Of a stretch of 57,866 nucleotides of DNA, positions 55,173-57,866 are shown piece after piece; position 1 is the stretch's first letter, and every line of letters starts with the position of its first letter. The DNA is from Streptomyces sp. SolWspMP-5a-2 (GTDB taxonomy: Bacteria > Actinomycetota > Actinomycetes > Streptomycetales > Streptomycetaceae), in NCBI RefSeq assembly GCF_900091845.1, contig NZ_FMCI01000266.1:1-57866 (forward strand), in the 5' to 3' direction. A program made the position numbers and the translations under genes. A model generated the notes under the pieces. It made no database searches, was not told the DNA's origin, and saw nothing but the letters and a program-made list of their open reading frames with translations.

Positions 55173-56147
55173 ATGGTTGCGCATCGGATGATCGACGTGA
55201 ACGGGATTCGGCTGCACATCGCGGAGGAGGGCGAGGGGCCGCTGGTGGTGCTCCTGCACGGCTTCCCCGAGTCCTGGCACTCCTGGCGGCGGCAGTTCGG
55301 CCCGCTGGCCGCCGCGGGGTTCCGGGTGGTCGCCCCCGACCAGCGCGGCTACGGACGCAGCGACCACCCCGAGGACGTCGACGCGTACAGCATCCTGCAC
55401 CTCGTCGGCGATGTGGTGGGCCTGATCGGGGCGCTGGGCGAGAAGCGGGCGTACGTCGTCGGGCACGACTGGGGGGCGCCGGTCGCCTGGCACACCGCGC
55501 TGCTCAGGCCCGATCTGGTGCTGGGGGTGGCCGGGTTGAGCGTGCCGCCGCCGTTCCGCGGGTCGCGGCCCCCGCTCGCCGCCATGGAGGAGCGGTTCGG
55601 CGGCCGGTTCTACTGGAACCACTTCGCCCGGCCGGGGGTCGCCGACGCCGAGTTCGGCCGCGATCCGCGCACCGCCCTGCGGAAGTTCCTGTACTCCGCC
55701 TCCGGTGACGCGCCCGGCGCGGGCTCCGGCAGGCAGCCGCTGGTGGAGCCGGGGCAGAACTGGATCGACGCCATGCGCGACCCCGGCACGCTGCCCGCGT
55801 GGTGCACCGAGGACGACCTCGACGCGCTCACCGAGAGCTTCTCCCGGGGCTTCACCGGCGCCCTCAACTGGTACCGCAACCTCGACCGGAACTGGGAGCT
55901 GACCGCGCCCTGGCACGGCGCCGTCGTCTCCCGGCCCGCGCTGTACGTGTACGGCGACCGCGACGTCGTCCCGGCGTTCCCCGGCACGCCCGAACTCATC
56001 GCGCGGCTGCCCGACCTGCTGCCCGACCTGCGGCGACCGCCCCTGAAGCTGGCGGGCTGCGGCCACTGGACCCAGCAGGAGCGGCCCGACGAGGTCAACG
56101 CCGCGCTCCTCGACTTCCTCGGCGAGCCGGCCGGGCACGGCGGCTGA
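55173..56147 (+). CDS. Alpha/beta hydrolase, soluble epoxide hydrolase type
   Basis: A 324-residue cytosolic hydrolase. HGFPESWHSW (oxyanion hole), nucleophile Asp in VVGHDWGAPVAW, RGYGRSD after strand 3, GDRDVV (charge-relay acid) and CGHWTQQERPDEV (catalytic His) match epoxide hydrolases rather than haloalkane dehalogenases; the lid contains Tyr residues (NWYRNLDRNW) that could protonate the epoxide. Start at ATG 55173. Divergent from the siderophore-interacting gene with repeats between them. The natural epoxide is unknown. Confidence 0.9.
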   Translation: MVAHRMIDVNGIRLHIAEEGEGPLVVLLHGFPESWHSWRRQFGPLAAAGFRVVAPDQRGYGRSDHPEDVDAYSILHLVGDVVGLIGALGEKRAYVVGHDWGAPVAWHTALLRPDLVLGVAGLSVPPPFRGSRPPLAAMEERFGGRFYWNHFARPGVADAEFGRDPRTALRKFLYSASGDAPGAGSGRQPLVEPGQNWIDAMRDPGTLPAWCTEDDLDALTESFSRGFTGALNWYRNLDRNWELTAPWHGAVVSRPALYVYGDRDVVPAFPGTPELIARLPDLLPDLRRPPLKLAGCGHWTQQERPDEVNAALLDFLGEPAGHGG

Positions 56148-56275
56148 GCGGTCGCCCCGCGGCCCCCGCGCCGACGCCGGCCGGGGCTGCGGTCGCGGGT
56201 CCTGACCGGTGGGGCGCACACTACGAAGTGGTAACGCGCGGCAACGCGGGCGGAGTCGAGGCGGTCTAGCGCACC

Positions 56276-57541
56276 ATGAAGATCTCTTTCCTGCTGCACA
56301 ACGCGTACGGGATAGGAGGCACGATCACCACCACCTTCAACCTGGCCCAGGCCCTGGCCGCGCGGCACGAGGTGGAGATCGTGTCGGTGCTGCGCCACCG
56401 GGAGGAGCCGAACCTCACGCTGGACCCGCGGGTCGCGTTACGGCCCCTGGTGGACCTGCGCCGGGAGGCGGACGATCCGCGCCATCACCGTCCGTCGCGG
56501 GTGTTCCCGCGCGCCGAGTACCGCTACCGGCAGTACAGCGAGCTGACCGACCTGCGGATCGGGGAGCACCTCGCCGGGACGGGCGCGGACGCCGTCGTCG
56601 GCACCCGGCCGGGACTCAACGTCCACCTCGCGCTCCAGGCGCCGCGCCGGGTCGCGCGGATCGGGCAGGAGCACCTCACCCTGGACAACCACCCGCCCCG
56701 GCTGCGGCACGCGCTGCGCCGGGCGTACGGGCGGCTCGACACGGTGACGACGGTGACGGAGGCGGACGCGGCGGCCTACCGGCGCAAGATGCGGCTGCCC
56801 GGGGTGCGGGTCGAGGCGCTGCCCAACAGCGTGCCCGATCCCGTGCTGCCGACCGCCGACGGCACCGCGAAGGTCGTCGTCGCGGCCGGGCGGCTGGTCC
56901 CGGTCAAGCGCTACGACCTGCTCGTCGAGGCGTTCGCGGTGGTCGCCGCCGCCCGCCCCGACTGGCAGTTGAGGATCTACGGCAAGGGCGAGGAGCACGA
57001 CCGGCTGCGGCGGCTCATCACCGACCTGCGGCTGTGGAACAACGTGTTCCTGATGGGCCCGGCGACCCCGATGGAGGCGGAGTGGGTCAAGGGCTCGATC
57101 GGGGTCGCGGCCTCCAGCTTCGAGCCGTTCGGCATGACCATCGTCGAGGCGATGCGCTGCGGCCTGCCGGTGGTGAGCACCGACTGCCCGCACGGGCCGC
57201 GCGAGATCATCGAGGACGGCGTGGACGGGCGCCTGGTGCCGGTCGGGGACCGGGCGGCGCTCGGCGCGGCCCTGCTGGAACTCGTCCAGGACGACGAGCG
57301 GCGCGGCAGGAGCGGCCGGGCCGCGCTGGCCAACGCGCGCCGGTTCGCGCCGGGGCCGGTGGTCGAGCAGGCCGAGCGGCTGCTCGCGGACGCGGTCGCG
57401 GCGCGCCGCTCGGGCCGCCGGGCGGCCGTCCGGCGGGCCTCGGTGCGGGGTGCGTTCGCCGGTCGCGGCTTCGCGGCCCGGGACGCCGCGCTGAGCGTCG
57501 CGGGGACCGTACGGCGCCGGATGCGCGGGGCGGCGTCGTGA
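56276..57541 (+). CDS. Family 4 (GT-B) glycosyltransferase
   Basis: A 421-residue retaining glycosyltransferase. N-terminal Rossmann start MKISFLLHNAYGIGGTITTT with the acceptor-site GGT, mid-protein VVAAGRLVPVKRYDLLVEAF, and C-terminal FEPFGMTIVEAMRCGLPVVS with the donor-phosphate E-x7-E. Its only TTA leucine codon is at codon 55 (56438-56440). ATG 56276. The last 60 residues are Arg/Ala-rich. Overlaps the next gene by 4 bp. The acceptor is unknown; a cell-envelope or secreted polymer is plausible. Confidence 0.92.
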   Translation: MKISFLLHNAYGIGGTITTTFNLAQALAARHEVEIVSVLRHREEPNLTLDPRVALRPLVDLRREADDPRHHRPSRVFPRAEYRYRQYSELTDLRIGEHLAGTGADAVVGTRPGLNVHLALQAPRRVARIGQEHLTLDNHPPRLRHALRRAYGRLDTVTTVTEADAAAYRRKMRLPGVRVEALPNSVPDPVLPTADGTAKVVVAAGRLVPVKRYDLLVEAFAVVAAARPDWQLRIYGKGEEHDRLRRLITDLRLWNNVFLMGPATPMEAEWVKGSIGVAASSFEPFGMTIVEAMRCGLPVVSTDCPHGPREIIEDGVDGRLVPVGDRAALGAALLELVQDDERRGRSGRAALANARRFAPGPVVEQAERLLADAVAARRSGRRAAVRRASVRGAFAGRGFAARDAALSVAGTVRRRMRGAAS

Positions 57542-57866
57542 GCGCCGGGGCGCGGACCCGGGTGGGGTGCGCGGTGGACACGGACGGCCGGATCACCTTC
57601 GGGCTGCCGCCCGGCACGGATCGGCTGCTGGTGCGGTTGCGCCCGCCGAAGGGCGAACCGGAGCGGGTCGCGCACGTCCTGGACGCCGAGACCGGGGACG
57701 ACGGCGCCCGGCGCGCGGTCCTCGGCCCCGATCCGGTGCTGGAGGAGGGCCGCTGGGACGTGTACGCGCTGCGCGGCCCGGACGGCGGTCGGGAGCGGGT
57801 GCGCCCGGCGGCGCGGGACCTGCGCGCGCTGGTCGGCGGCCATCTGCGGGACCGGGCCGCGCCGCT
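57538..57866 (+). CDS. Unknown protein, 5' part only, coupled to glycosyltransferase
   Basis: Begins at GTG 57538 overlapping the glycosyltransferase stop by 4 bp and runs off the right edge (about 109 residues visible). Visible part is hydrophilic with beta-strand-like segments (RITFGLPPGTDRLLVRLRPP, RWDVYALRGPDGG), reminiscent of a small beta-sandwich domain. No family recognised. Coupling suggests that it works with the glycosyltransferase. Confidence 0.7.
   Translation, partial: MSAGARTRVGCAVDTDGRITFGLPPGTDRLLVRLRPPKGEPERVAHVLDAETGDDGARRAVLGPDPVLEEGRWDVYALRGPDGGRERVRPAARDLRALVGGHLRDRAAP

Overview
The window reads as Streptomyces or a close actinomycete. It is uniformly very GC-rich, uses many GTG starts, has tight 1-8 bp stop/start overlaps, carries Tat-exported glycosidases, a chitinase behind DasR-like boxes, DmdR/IdeR-like iron boxes and TetR/LacI/GntR/IclR/AraC regulators beside the genes they probably control. 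No rRNA, tRNA, CRISPR or intact mobile element was seen.

Layout. (1) 1-4611, minus: start of an NRPS (C-A-PCP-C, running off the left edge, with an apparent frame break at the edge), then a quinone-oxidoreductase-like gene and a divergent TetR. (2) 6.8-11.0 kb, minus: operon GntR / ADP-ribosylglycohydrolase-family / NCS1 permease / PfkB kinase, with a palindrome at the regulator start. (3) 11.3-20.3 kb: methyltransferase, secreted GH106 behind an 18-bp palindrome, LCMT-type methyltransferase, EF-hand protein, GH88, GH18 chitinase. (4) 20.3-22.6 kb: DHA2-type MFS exporter and divergent TetR with an iron-box-like site between them. (5) 22.6-33.2 kb: ten minus-strand genes with a divergent IclR, comprising SnoaL-like, two SDRs, flavoprotein, ACS-type MFS, hmgA, an unknown protein, fumarylacetoacetase and the two subunits of a CoA transferase. 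The lower half converts homogentisate to fumarate and activated acetoacetate; the upper half probably feeds a ring compound into it. (6) 33.5-39.1 kb: zinc-ribbon protein; ALDH / Zn-ADH / APC permease operon with divergent TetR and paired operators. (7) 39.2-45.8 kb plus 52.8-54.1 kb: a LacI-type regulator broken by a one-base frameshift, a GH3, a secreted multidomain glycosidase, a DUF1996 protein, and a distant GH64 beta-1,3-glucanase. Three copies of an AGAGCGCTCT palindrome tie these together as a probable beta-glucan regulon. (8) 45.8-55.0 kb: AraC, iron-box-preceded FecB-C-D-E siderophore uptake operon, TauE/SafE exporter with divergent AraC, siderophore-interacting flavoprotein. (9) 55.2 kb to the end: epoxide-hydrolase-like enzyme, a family 4 glycosyltransferase with the only in-frame TTA codon I found, and a partial unknown gene.

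Most notable: an unknown protein translationally coupled between hmgA and fumarylacetoacetase, where glutathione-using organisms place maleylacetoacetate isomerase; the possible alicyclic-to-homogentisate upper pathway; the shared-operator glucan regulon that draws in DUF1996; and two one-base frame breaks, both in G runs, which may be sequence errors.
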